From: JAJNPS01 sp031430315
GTDB lineage: Bacteria; Pseudomonadota; Alphaproteobacteria; Rhodobacterales; Rhodobacteraceae
DNA length: 11,340 nt
NCBI GenBank assembly: GCA_031430315.1
Contig: JANPBI010000082.1
Span: 1 to 11,340, forward strand
Direction of reading: 5' to 3'
The position numbers and the translations under genes were made by a program. A model generated the notes under the pieces. The model searched no databases. It worked only from the letters and a program-made list of their open reading frames with translations, and had not been told where the DNA came from. Every line of letters begins with the position of its first letter. Within the stretch, counting starts at the first letter, position 1. This document shows positions 1 to 6,416 of the stretch, piece after piece.

Positions 1-371
1 AAGTGGTTGAGGGCGGGACCGGGACGTAACCGGTCTCGGGTGAGCATATACGGCAGAGCAAGGTTGTGAAATGGTATGTCAAAAGATATAGTTTACCTAC
101 ACGGCGCTTCCCTGCGCTCTCTCGGCAACTACTTCGAAACGGTGGATCTGATGGCGGGGCTTTGTCATAGGAAAACTGGGGGTGGCGTCTTTCATCGCCC
201 GCCCCGCTTGCTGGTTGGTCAAAGCTCATGTTTGCTTGGCTGCTACCAAGCATACCGCCGCGACCGCCACTAAAATTCCTCGTCACAACTCTATCAGATC
301 ATTTTCTTCTGACAACACTTTGACCCACGTCTCGGCGTCTTTGCTGAAGAACTCGGTTCGGTCGTCCGAGA
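1..371. other. No convincing gene; antisense open tail and a hairpin
   Basis: I find no ORF here with a credible ribosome binding site or family match. Two things are visible. A 7-bp inverted repeat (tgcttgg ... ccaagca, loop of 6) lies at 233-252; it has no U-tract on either side, so it is a poor candidate for the terminator of the decarboxylase transcript. On the minus strand, 283-371 reads openly to a TGA (283-285) and ends in the peptide TEFFSKDAETWVKVLSEEN, which looks like the C-terminus of a real protein. It vaguely recalls the end of tripartite-tricarboxylate substrate-binding proteins, but the stretch is too short to assign. Confidence 0.4.
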
Positions 372-2663
372 CTAGACCGCTACGCAGTCGGCGAAGTGTT
401 GCATCGCGCCGTCCTCGCCCTTCAGCTGCAACAATCCGTGGATGTCGGTCTCAAAGCCAGGACACTCACGGGCGAATTCACGGTTGAACTTGAGGTAGTC
501 TACGATCTTGCGGTTGAACACCTCGCCGGGAATCAGCAGTGGGATGCCAGGCGGATAGGGCGTGACAAGACTGGTGGTGATGCGCCCTTCAAGCTGGTCG
601 ATCGGCACCCGCTGCGTCGTGCGCCGCGCGATATGGGCATAGGCGTCGCTCGGCTTCATCGCCGGGGTCAGATCGCTCAGATAGATTTCTGTCGACAGGA
701 TCGCGACATCATACTTTGCATACTGCCTGTGCACATGCTCGCAAAGGTCGCGCAGCCGCATGTTCTCATACCGCGGATGCTTGGCGCAGAATTCGGGCAT
801 TGCCCGCCACATCGGCTGGTTCTTGGCGTGGTCGTCCTTGAACTGCTGCAGCGCGGTCAGCAACGTGTTCCAGCGGCCCTTGGTGATGCCGATAGTGAAC
901 ATGATGAAAAAGCTGTAAAGTCCGGTCTTCTCGACCACCACACCGTGCTCGGCAAGGTATTTTGTCACGATTGAGGCGGGAATCCCCGTCTCCTCGAACC
1001 GGCCGTCAAGGGTGAGGCCGGGTGTGATGATCGTCGCTTTGATCGGGTCCAGCATGTTGAAACCAGGGGCCATGTCGCCAAAGCCGTGCCAGCTGTCGGC
1101 GCCGTCCGACGGCTGAACGCCATCGGCATCCGTGCGCTTGAGAACCCAGTCGTTGGTCCGCCCGATGCCCTCTTCGGCCAGATCGGCAGGCCCCCAGACC
1201 TTAAACCACCAGTCGTCATCGCCGTATTCTTCGTCGACCTTGCGCATGGCGCGGCGGAAATCCAGCGACTCCTCGATGCTCTCCTCGACCAGAGCCGTGC
1301 CACCCGGAGGTTCCATCATCGCCGCCGCCACGTCGCAGCTGGCGATGATGCTGTATTGCGGACTGGTCGAGGTGTGCATCAGATACGCCTCGTTGAACAA
1401 GTGGCGATCCAGCACCGTGTCCTGGCTGTCCTGCACGAGGACGTGGCTCGCCTGGCTGATGCCGGCAAGCAGTTTGTGAAGCGACTGCGTGGCGTAAGTC
1501 ACGGCATGTCTGGGTCGCGTGCGCTTGCGTCCCATAGAGTGGAAATTGCCGTAGAACGGATGGAAAGAGGCATGCGGCAGCCATGCCTCGTCAAAGTGCA
1601 GGTTCTCGACATAGCCGTCGAGCAGGCCCTTGATCGTCTCGGTGTTGTAAAGGACGCCATCATAAGTCGATTGCGTCAGCGTCATGACCCGCGGTTTGAC
1701 GGTATCGGCATCCACCCCCGCCAGCAGCGGATTCGCCCTGATCTTCGCCCTAATCGCCTCAACTGCAAAGGCGCTCTGCTGGATCGGCCCGATGATGCCC
1801 CAGTGGTTGCGCGTCGGCTTCAGGAAAACCGGCACCGCACCTGTCATGATGATGCTGTGCAGGATGGATTTGTGGCAGTTGCGGTCCACCACCACTACGT
1901 CACCGGGTGCCACCGTGTGGTGCCAGACGATCTTGTTGGAGGTCGAGGTGCCGTTGGTCACGAAAAAGCAGTGGTCAGCGTTGAAGATGCGCGCCGCGTT
2001 ACGCTCTGACGCTCCGATGGCGCCGTTGTGATCCAAAAGCTGGCCCAGCTCCTCCACCGAGTTGCAGACATCGGCGCGCAGCATGTTCTCGCCGTAGAAC
2101 TGGTGATACATCTGCCCGATCGGGCTTTTCAGGAACGCGACGCCGCCGGAATGCCCCGGGCAGTGCCAGGAATAGGACCCGTCCTCGGCATAATCCAAGA
2201 GCGCCTTGAAGAAGGGCGGCTGGATGCCTTCCAGGTAGGCCTTGGCCTCGCGGATGATATGGCGGGCCACGAATTCCGGCGTGTCCTCGAACATGTGGAT
2301 GAAGCCGTGCAACTCGCGCAGGATGTCGTTGGGCAGGTGGCGGCTGGTCTTGGTCTCGCCATAGACATAGATCGGCACGTCTGCGTTCTTGCGCCGCACT
2401 TCGGTAATGAAGTTGCGCAGGTTCACAACTGCCGGGTCGATGTCGGGGCCGGGGCTGAACTCTTCGTCGTCGATCGACAGCACGAAGGCGCTGGCGCGCG
2501 ACTGCTGCTGCGCGAATTTCGATAGATCGCCATAGCTAGTGACCCCCAGCACCTCCAAACCTTCCTTCTCGATGGCCTCGGCCATCGCCCGGATGCCGAG
2601 CCCGGACGAATTTTCGGAACGGAAATCTTCGTCGATGATGACGTTGGGGAAACGGAATTTCAT
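372..2663 (-). CDS. Arginine/lysine/ornithine decarboxylase (PLP-dependent, biodegradative type)
   Basis: A 763-residue member of the Orn/Lys/Arg decarboxylase family (fold type I, the AdiA/LdcI/SpeF group), of usual length and apparently intact. Residues 1-145 form the N-terminal wing domain with a receiver-like fold. The PLP core follows: CPGHSGG (168-174), FVTNGTSTSNK (234-244), RNCHKS (261-266), LTQSTYDGVLYN (329-340), HFDEAW (356-361) with the PLP-ring Asp at about 358, and ATQSLHK (391-397), whose Lys397 should form the Schiff base. The C-terminal domain is complete. The start is supported by AAGGGG a few bases upstream of the ATG. Family knowledge: these cytoplasmic enzymes decarboxylate a basic amino acid to agmatine, cadaverine or putrescine, consuming a proton and feeding acid resistance or polyamine pools. 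Which substrate is used cannot be read from the sequence. No amino acid/polyamine antiporter gene is adjacent, so it appears to be a single-gene unit. Confidence 0.93.
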   Translation of the reverse strand: MKFRFPNVIIDEDFRSENSSGLGIRAMAEAIEKEGLEVLGVTSYGDLSKFAQQQSRASAFVLSIDDEEFSPGPDIDPAVVNLRNFITEVRRKNADVPIYVYGETKTSRHLPNDILRELHGFIHMFEDTPEFVARHIIREAKAYLEGIQPPFFKALLDYAEDGSYSWHCPGHSGGVAFLKSPIGQMYHQFYGENMLRADVCNSVEELGQLLDHNGAIGASERNAARIFNADHCFFVTNGTSTSNKIVWHHTVAPGDVVVVDRNCHKSILHSIIMTGAVPVFLKPTRNHWGIIGPIQQSAFAVEAIRAKIRANPLLAGVDADTVKPRVMTLTQSTYDGVLYNTETIKGLLDGYVENLHFDEAWLPHASFHPFYGNFHSMGRKRTRPRHAVTYATQSLHKLLAGISQASHVLVQDSQDTVLDRHLFNEAYLMHTSTSPQYSIIASCDVAAAMMEPPGGTALVEESIEESLDFRRAMRKVDEEYGDDDWWFKVWGPADLAEEGIGRTNDWVLKRTDADGVQPSDGADSWHGFGDMAPGFNMLDPIKATIITPGLTLDGRFEETGIPASIVTKYLAEHGVVVEKTGLYSFFIMFTIGITKGRWNTLLTALQQFKDDHAKNQPMWRAMPEFCAKHPRYENMRLRDLCEHVHRQYAKYDVAILSTEIYLSDLTPAMKPSDAYAHIARRTTQRVPIDQLEGRITTSLVTPYPPGIPLLIPGEVFNRKIVDYLKFNREFARECPGFETDIHGLLQLKGEDGAMQHFADCVAV

Positions 2664-3057
2664 GGGTATCCCCTTGGAAGTTCAGCGACAGGCCCAGACC
2701 GGCCGCTGGATTTCAACCGCCCCCCGACGCCGGAATTCTGATTGCATCGTCCGAATGCTTGTTTCTGCTGCGCGCGGTGGCGTCAAGGGCATGGTGGCCC
2801 GATCTTCACCCGCCGGTGCTGGTCCGGCCCGCTGCAGCCCGGCCAGACCCGCCGGGCGGCGGCACGGTTGCCTTGGTCATCGGCGCCTTGCCGATGGTCG
2901 CCGGGGGTTTGTTGAATTGCGATCCCGCTAGCGTCCCCCTTCTGGTATTGGACTCATATTCCTCGAACCCGTCGCAATAGTGAACCTGCCGTCGCTGGTC
3001 TTGTAGAGCGTCTGCAACGCGGGGGTCGCCGTGACGATGAATTTTGATCAGAGCCCA
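2664..3057. other. Intergenic stretch upstream of the decarboxylase
   Basis: About 390 bases between the decarboxylase start and the uvrA remnant. It should hold the promoter of the minus-strand decarboxylase gene, but I cannot point to convincing -35/-10 boxes. Open frames exist on both strands. One is a plus-strand frame at 2759-2980 with a short hydrophobic run (VALVIGALPMVAGGLL). Another is a minus-strand frame over about 2810-3057 containing DGFEEYESNTRRGTLAG. Neither has a good start site or a family I recognise, and GC-rich DNA gives such frames by chance. A weak inverted repeat (ttgatc ... gatcaa) lies near 3043-3063. Confidence 0.35.
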
Positions 3058-3400
3058 CGATCAACACTTAAGATGTCCGTACTTTATCTCGCGCGCCATA
3101 CCACAGGACGAACGCTGTACATTCTGGATTAACCGACCTCCGGTCTGCACTTCGCGGACGTGAGGAAGCTTCTCGAAAAGCCAAATTCGCTTGTGGAACA
3201 GGGCAGCAATGTCGTTGTCATCGAACACAACCTCGAAGTGGCAAAGACTGCCGACTGGCTGACCACACCGGCCCTCAGGACGGCGATGGCGGCGGGCTCA
3301 TCGTCGCAACAGGTACGCGGAATAGATCTGCAAAGTGGAAGCGAGCCACACCGGCCTTTATCTCAAGGACTTGCTGAGGCCCCGGAAGATGGCGGCGGAG
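3058..3400 (+). pseudogene. uvrA: Decayed 3' fragment of uvrA (excinuclease ABC subunit A)
   Basis: Only the C-terminal end of UvrA is present, in three frames. The first frame gives TTGRTLYILD, a stop (TAA 3130-3132) exactly where the Walker B Glu of LDEPTTGLHF is expected, then PTSGLHFADVRKLLE and VEQGSNVVVIEHNLEVAKTA (the VVIEHN region of the second ATPase domain). After ADWL (about 3261-3270) the frame shifts and reads TGPQDGDGGGLIVATGT. A one-base loss near 3318 shifts it again, with a second stop (TAG 3323-3325) in place of another Glu, followed by ICKVEASHTGLYLKDLL to the natural UvrA end. UvrA is normally about 950 residues; roughly 100 remain. Two nonsense codons, two frameshifts and loss of nearly the whole gene make it non-functional. 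The start of the fragment at about 3058 is approximate. Intact UvrA is the DNA-damage sensor of nucleotide excision repair, so a working copy presumably exists elsewhere. Confidence 0.88.
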
Positions 3401-3430
3401 GAAGCGTCAGTCCGAAACAGAAGCACGCAC

Positions 3431-3775
3431 TCAGCGCAGATGCGACGTGCGCGGGGTGCGGATCAGCTCCAGCACCAGGCCCGATACACTCTCGACGCGA
3501 TAGACGACTCCGCCCATGGCATAGTAGCGCCAGCTGCCATCCGAAGGCTTCAGACCATAGCGCGCCGGGTCCATGAGAAGAGAGCGGGTCCCGACGGGAA
3601 AGGTGTCCCCCACCTTGTAGGGCGTCGCGCTCGGTTTCAGTTTGATCACTTTGCGACCTGCCGTCGGCTGATCGGCAGTCTCGGCGCAGACCGACCGTAC
3701 GAGGGACGCACACTCCCCGGAATAAGCGGGAAGGGCTGTTGTCATGATGAGAAGAGGAATGAACAGAGTTCGCAA
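3431..3775 (-). CDS. Small secreted/periplasmic protein of unknown function
   Basis: 114 residues. The N-terminus, MRTLFIPLLIMTTALPAYS, is a typical Sec signal peptide with probable cleavage near residue 19. The mature part of about 95 residues contains two Cys (22, 30) and a compact region, YKVGDTFPVGTRSLLMDP (53-70) followed by DGSWRYYAMGGVVYRVE (79-95), which looks like a small beta-rich domain. The start is TTG, chosen because GAGG lies about 5 bases upstream and because the first internal ATG (residue 11) would destroy the signal peptide. It converges on the uvrA remnant, with about 30 bases between the 3' ends. I recall similar secreted proteins in Rhodobacteraceae but cannot name a family, and I infer no function beyond envelope localisation. 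Confidence 0.72.
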   Translation of the reverse strand: MRTLFIPLLIMTTALPAYSGECASLVRSVCAETADQPTAGRKVIKLKPSATPYKVGDTFPVGTRSLLMDPARYGLKPSDGSWRYYAMGGVVYRVESVSGLVLELIRTPRTSHLR

Positions 3776-3782
3776 AGGCGCC

Positions 3783-3804
3783 TCGCTTGAAGAACATCAA
3801 GCGA
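3783..3804. repeat. 8-bp perfect inverted repeat upstream of the secreted-protein gene
   Basis: The arms tcgcttga (3783-3790) and tcaagcga (3797-3804) are perfectly complementary around a 6-base loop. The repeat lies 8 bases upstream of the TTG start of the minus-strand secreted-protein gene, overlapping the likely 5' UTR and ribosome-binding region. It could be an operator or a 5' UTR hairpin. It has no U-tract and is not a good terminator. Confidence 0.4.
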
Positions 3805-3867
3805 ACGCCGCAAGCCTGGGTTCGGTTCCCGTCAAGAGCCGCGCCCACGCGGTTGAGATCAGTCCAG

Positions 3868-4352
3868 GGGGTGCTGCTAACAATCCAAAGCGAACCAGTC
3901 TCCGTTCCCCGTACCCCCCTTCAGGTCAGGCAGCGACAAAGCCGCGCCACTCAGCGAGAGCGGCGCGCGGGTGTGCTTGTAGATGTCGCGGTTCTGAAGG
4001 TGGCGATCCGTCAAAAAGGTGGTTGTGGACCGAGGGCGAACTTCTGCGACGTTCGCATTCACCGGAAGCGCAAGATCGGCCGCTCGCGTCTTCGGAATTG
4101 CATGCGCGCGTCTCCGGCCAGGTTGTTGAGCCAGCCCCCCATCTCGCGGTCATCGCGCGGCCAAGATCCCTCAGCGCGGCGCCATAGGACCGAAGCCGGT
4201 CGATCACGATCGTTTCAGGCCGGCCATGCCGTTTCATCGATTTCTTGAGGAATTTCGGGGCTGCTTTCCGATCTCGCGTCTGGGTAACAATGCCTTTCAC
4301 GATTTCGCCCTCTGATTGACAGCTCGCCAAAGGCATCCAGGTGTCGGACCGG
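3868..4352 (-). pseudogene. IS6-family transposase remnant (degenerate insertion sequence)
   Basis: On the minus strand the C-terminal two thirds of an IS6-type DDE transposase can be followed across frames: SDTWMPL, WRAVNQ, (shift) EGEIVKGIVTQTRDRKAA, FLKKSMKRHGRPETIVIDRL, RSYGAALRDLGRA, (shift) RRRERPILRFR, a TGA stop, then FLTDRHLQNRDIYKHTRA and ALAEWRGFVAA in two further frames. The second catalytic Asp is kept in VIDRLRSY. The catalytic Glu expected in a LNNLAENSH-like motif is lost (the sequence reads LNNLAGDAR). The N-terminal domain and first catalytic Asp are absent; similarity fades near 4350. The right-hand boundary is therefore unknown. The left terminus may be the gggggtgctgctaacaat segment at about 3868-3885, but no matching inverted repeat was found on the other side. 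Non-functional. Confidence 0.82.
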
Positions 4353-4496
4353 ATCAGGGCTCAGTCGCTGCCCCGATCTGGGGTCCCTCTTTGGCCCCGG
4401 GTCATCGCGCGTTTTGGGGTTTGGGGATTCTTCTGCAGCGACACCTTTCCCTCAGGCAAAATTTGTTCGACTTCCCCTCGTCAGAATATCACCACA

Positions 4497-4511
4497 AAGT
4501 AAGACTTACTT
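4497..4511. promoter_or_regulatory. Perfect palindrome, possible operator
   Basis: aagtaag-a-cttactt is a perfect 7+1+7 inverted repeat in a locally AT-rich stretch upstream of the small-gene cluster. Its centre is 19 bases from that of a second perfect palindrome at 4517-4529, a spacing close to two helical turns. The regulator is unknown and the operator role is inferred. Confidence 0.35.
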
Positions 4512-4516
4512 ATGAC

Positions 4517-4529
4517 GCATTAGTAATGC
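4517..4529. promoter_or_regulatory. Second perfect palindrome, possible operator
   Basis: gcatta-g-taatgc is a perfect 6+1+6 inverted repeat. It has the same odd-centred architecture as the neighbouring palindrome at 4497-4511 but a different sequence. It lies about 190 bases upstream of the first small membrane-protein gene. Confidence 0.35.
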
Positions 4530-4717
4530 TAAATTGATGCATTGTGTAGTGAGTCGTACGGGTTCAGTGAACGAGTGACTAGCCTGCCTGACGCCGTTTT
4601 TGAGTGATGTTGCGCCCGGCAGGGACCGACGTGAGAGTTGAGAAGGACTGGGCGGTCTCGATCGCAGCGTGCAATCGAGACATCCCCCCGAAAAACGAAG
4701 TGAAGGTAGGTGATGTG

Positions 4718-4894
4718 ATGATTGCAACGGTTTATGTGACGAGTGCTGTGGTTCTGGCGCTGTTCTCCGCGCTGTGGGTGCGCATCACGCGACGTGACCT
4801 GGAGACCGCAAAGACGAGGGCCCTTCTCGCGCACCTCGATTGGCGCTCGGGCGCCAATTCCAAGCAGAAGACCCGCCGCACCCTGCGGAGGTGA
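4718..4894 (+). CDS. Small membrane protein, unknown, first of a three-gene cluster
   Basis: 58 residues from the ATG at 4718; a GTG one codon upstream (4715) or a longer in-frame start at 4604 are alternatives. I prefer 4715/4718 because GAAGGTAGG lies just upstream and because the hydrophobic segment is then N-terminal. Residues 2-22 (IATVYVTSAVVLALFSALW) form one transmembrane helix. The tail is strongly basic (RITRR, RSG, KQKTRRTLRR), suggesting a single-pass protein with a cytoplasmic basic tail. No family recognised. The next small gene starts about 60 bases downstream. Confidence 0.5.
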   Translation: MIATVYVTSAVVLALFSALWVRITRRDLETAKTRALLAHLDWRSGANSKQKTRRTLRR

Positions 4895-4956
4895 GGCGAC
4901 AGTTGATGTAGTGATCGGTACTGCGCTCTGGGAGCGTGTTGAGTGGAGGCGTGTGA

Positions 4957-5181
4957 ATGTTTGGCTATGTTCTGATCGGGCTAATCGCTGGTGTCGTGAG
5001 TTTCCTGATTTCCTATCTGTTCTTGTGGTCGTTGTTGCCCGCGCTCTTTCTGTGCAGCGTGATCGTATCGGTGGTGACGGTCCTCGCGCCGGTCTGTCTT
5101 TCGTCCGGTCGACCAAATGCAGGTTGCGCCAGAGGAAGGGGTTTGAATGAGACACGTCAGAACAGCGCCGCAGATGCGTAA
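4957..5181 (+). CDS. Small membrane protein, unknown, second of the cluster
   Basis: 74 residues beginning MFGYVLIGLIAGVVS. A good ribosome binding site (TGGAGG) lies 7 bases before the ATG. Residues 2-24 and 26-48 are strongly hydrophobic and most simply form two transmembrane helices in a hairpin. The remaining tail (SSGRPNAGCARGRGLNETRQ...) is polar and overlaps the ribosome binding site and first 35 bases of the next gene. The tail could therefore be a later extension, with the original stop lost. No family recognised; the overlap suggests translational coupling. Confidence 0.5.
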   Translation: MFGYVLIGLIAGVVSFLISYLFLWSLLPALFLCSVIVSVVTVLAPVCLSSGRPNAGCARGRGLNETRQNSAADA

Positions 5182-5440
5182 GGTCTGGGCATTGTCGGCA
5201 CGCCTCAGGCAACTTGTCCGATCAGGCAAGCCAGAAGATGCCTGGGATCAGGAACAGCTGCTTGCACGCATCGCCGCGCTTGAAACCGAGCTGGCGCGTT
5301 ACGTCGCGAAGCATGGGTTGACGTCAGAAACCCGGCGCCTCTTTGCCCATCCGCCGCTGCCGCGGCCGGGATGTGCAAGATCAGTCGCACTAGGCTGGAG
5401 CGTCACGGAGACGACCGCGAGAGCTAGAGCGGCAGGCTAG
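5147..5440 (+). CDS. Small soluble coiled-coil protein, unknown, third of the cluster
   Basis: 97 residues. The start is supported by an unusually strong AGAGGAAGGGG about 5 bases before the ATG. Residues about 10-58 are rich in Leu, Ala, Arg and Glu with heptad-like spacing (LSARLRQLVRSG, QEQLLARIAALETELARYV) and should be helical, possibly coiled-coil. No membrane segment or signal peptide. After about residue 70 the composition changes (PPLPRPGCARSVALGW) and the 3' end runs into the IS3 orfA remnant on the other strand, so the C-terminus may have been replaced when that element arrived. Function unknown; it may act with the two membrane proteins upstream. Confidence 0.5.
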   Translation: MRHVRTAPQMRKVWALSARLRQLVRSGKPEDAWDQEQLLARIAALETELARYVAKHGLTSETRRLFAHPPLPRPGCARSVALGWSVTETTARARAAG

Positions 5441-5618
5441 GTTGGGTGAGCTTAGAGCCGCCGCCCATTCCCGGGAACGGCCGCCACAAGGTCCAGCGAC
5501 GCAACACGCTGAGCTCGATGTTGAGGTCACGGGCGGACAGTGCCACCAGCACACCTCGGTCTGTCACAAGCCTGCCGGCTTCGATCTTGAGCCCGCATCT
5601 GAACCTCCGTTTCGACAT
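5424..5618 (-). pseudogene. IS3-type transposase orfA remnant
   Basis: The minus strand from the ATG at 5618 reads MSKRRFRCGLKIEAGRLVTD, then RGVLVALSARDLNIELSVLR and RW. This follows the helix-turn-helix orfA of IS3-family elements (pattern MSKRR-FSAEFK-EAVRLVTDRGVSVAQAARDLD-VLRRW). After RW it is abnormal: a stretch is missing, a FPGMG piece resembling the orfA FPGNG motif appears, and the frame ends at 5424. No orfB (DDE domain) follows, and no terminal repeats were found. It is a truncated, non-functional fragment. Confidence 0.68.
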
Positions 5619-5714
5619 ATCCACTCTTCACTTTCCCGGTCATAACTTGTCGTATTGTACTTAGAAAAGTCAGCGGCTCGCTGTTCGCGCAATTTCGAAC
5701 TGCTGACCCTGCGG

Positions 5715-5924
5715 TCAGGCCACCAGAGAAAGTTGCGCGCCGTGACGGATGTAACCCGTCTCTGCTGCAGCCACTTGCATCCGGAGCTGAGCGACCCGTG
5801 CCTCATGTTCACGGAATGCGACGCCGGGATGTGTGCCCGCGCGAACAGACGCGATCGAATTCAAAAAGTCCTCGTAAATGAGGCCCTTAAGATAGTCTGC
5901 GTGGCTCATCTGACTTTTCTCCAT
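5715..5924 (-). CDS. Small protein of unknown function
   Basis: 69 residues from the ATG at 5924, which has GGGGG about 7 bases upstream. A second ATG at 5909, preceded by GGAG, would give a 64-residue form starting MSHADYLKGLIYEDFLNS. The protein is polar, without a signal peptide or membrane segment, and looks largely helical (FREHEARVAQLRMQVAAAET). The internal sequence is balanced in composition and looks like genuine protein, but I do not recognise a family. It is isolated, with IS remnants downstream and non-coding sequence upstream. Confidence 0.5.
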   Translation of the reverse strand: MEKSQMSHADYLKGLIYEDFLNSIASVRAGTHPGVAFREHEARVAQLRMQVAAAETGYIRHGAQLSLVA

Positions 5925-5996
5925 CAAAAAGCCCCCACGACCCAACTCAGGTGGTGACCAGCAAAGATGGCGAAATCTTGACGCGCTTGATGCGCC

Positions 5997-6016
5997 TGCC
6001 TGTAGGCGGACAGGCA
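5997..6016. repeat. 7-bp perfect inverted repeat
   Basis: The arms tgcctgt and acaggca flank a 6-base loop. It lies about 75 bases upstream of the small minus-strand gene at 5715-5924. Without a U-tract it is not a convincing terminator; it could be a regulatory site. Confidence 0.3.
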
Positions 6017-6302
6017 CCCTGCCCCTGAATCGGGCCTATGGGGATCATGTTCGGCAACTTTGATAACCTTAAAGCGGTTCAAATCTGCCTTTAACAACTC
6101 GCCTCTCGGATATTCCGCCGGCTTGGTGCAGGCGGTAAATCAACAGACCTGCATGTCAACGAAATCGCTTGCAAGACCGAACGCCCGAAAGGGCCGCATG
6201 TTGCCAAATTCAACTCGCAACCTATTGTCTTACAATGAAAAATCATCCGCCACAGCAGAGTTTTGATACAGACCACCACGAGGAGACCTGCTGTTGATAA
6301 AA
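6017..6302. other. Gene-poor stretch
   Basis: Relatively AT-rich sequence with short frames on both strands, none with a good start or a recognisable product. I see no gene here. Confidence 0.4.
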
Positions 6303-6331
6303 TGGCCGCGTGAGGGGAATTCACGCGGCCA
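6303..6331. terminator. Strong GC-rich hairpin, probable rho-independent terminator
   Basis: The 11-bp arms tggccgcgtga (6303-6313) and tcacgcggcca (6321-6331) are perfectly complementary around a 7-base loop. Read on the minus strand, the stem is followed by ttttatc, a short U-tract. Read on the plus strand it is followed by gtactcttt. It therefore best terminates minus-strand transcription arriving from the right and could work weakly in both directions. The gene it once served is not clear, because both flanks lack intact genes. Confidence 0.6.
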
Positions 6332-6416
6332 GTACTCTTTAAAGGGACGATCACAGAAGACGATTTAGCGTAAAATTGATGAATTATTGATATCACCTAA
6401 TGCACCATTAGCAAGT

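Larger units (their letters stand above)
4353..4714. other. Non-coding stretch upstream of the small-gene cluster
   Basis: No credible gene is seen between the end of the IS6 similarity and the first small gene. The segment at about 4440-4560 is more AT-rich than its surroundings and carries two perfect short palindromes, listed separately. This makes it the most likely promoter/operator region for the plus-strand small genes. I cannot define a -35/-10 pair with confidence. Confidence 0.4.

Noticed and set aside
233..252. Hairpin as terminator of the decarboxylase gene.
   Set aside because: Only a 7-bp stem with no U-tract, and 120 bases beyond the stop codon.
396..2525. Long plus-strand open frames opposite the decarboxylase (for example 1086-2009).
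   Set aside because: They are antisense shadows of a well-supported GC-rich gene, with no ribosome binding sites or family motifs.
3810..3845. tRNA-like T-arm (gggttcggttccc) near a hairpin.
   Set aside because: No acceptor, D or anticodon arm can be placed around it and no CCA follows, so I do not call a tRNA or a tRNA fragment.
5564..5812. 82-codon minus-strand frame across the IS3 fragment start.
   Set aside because: It is out of frame with the recognisable orfA sequence and has no signals of its own.
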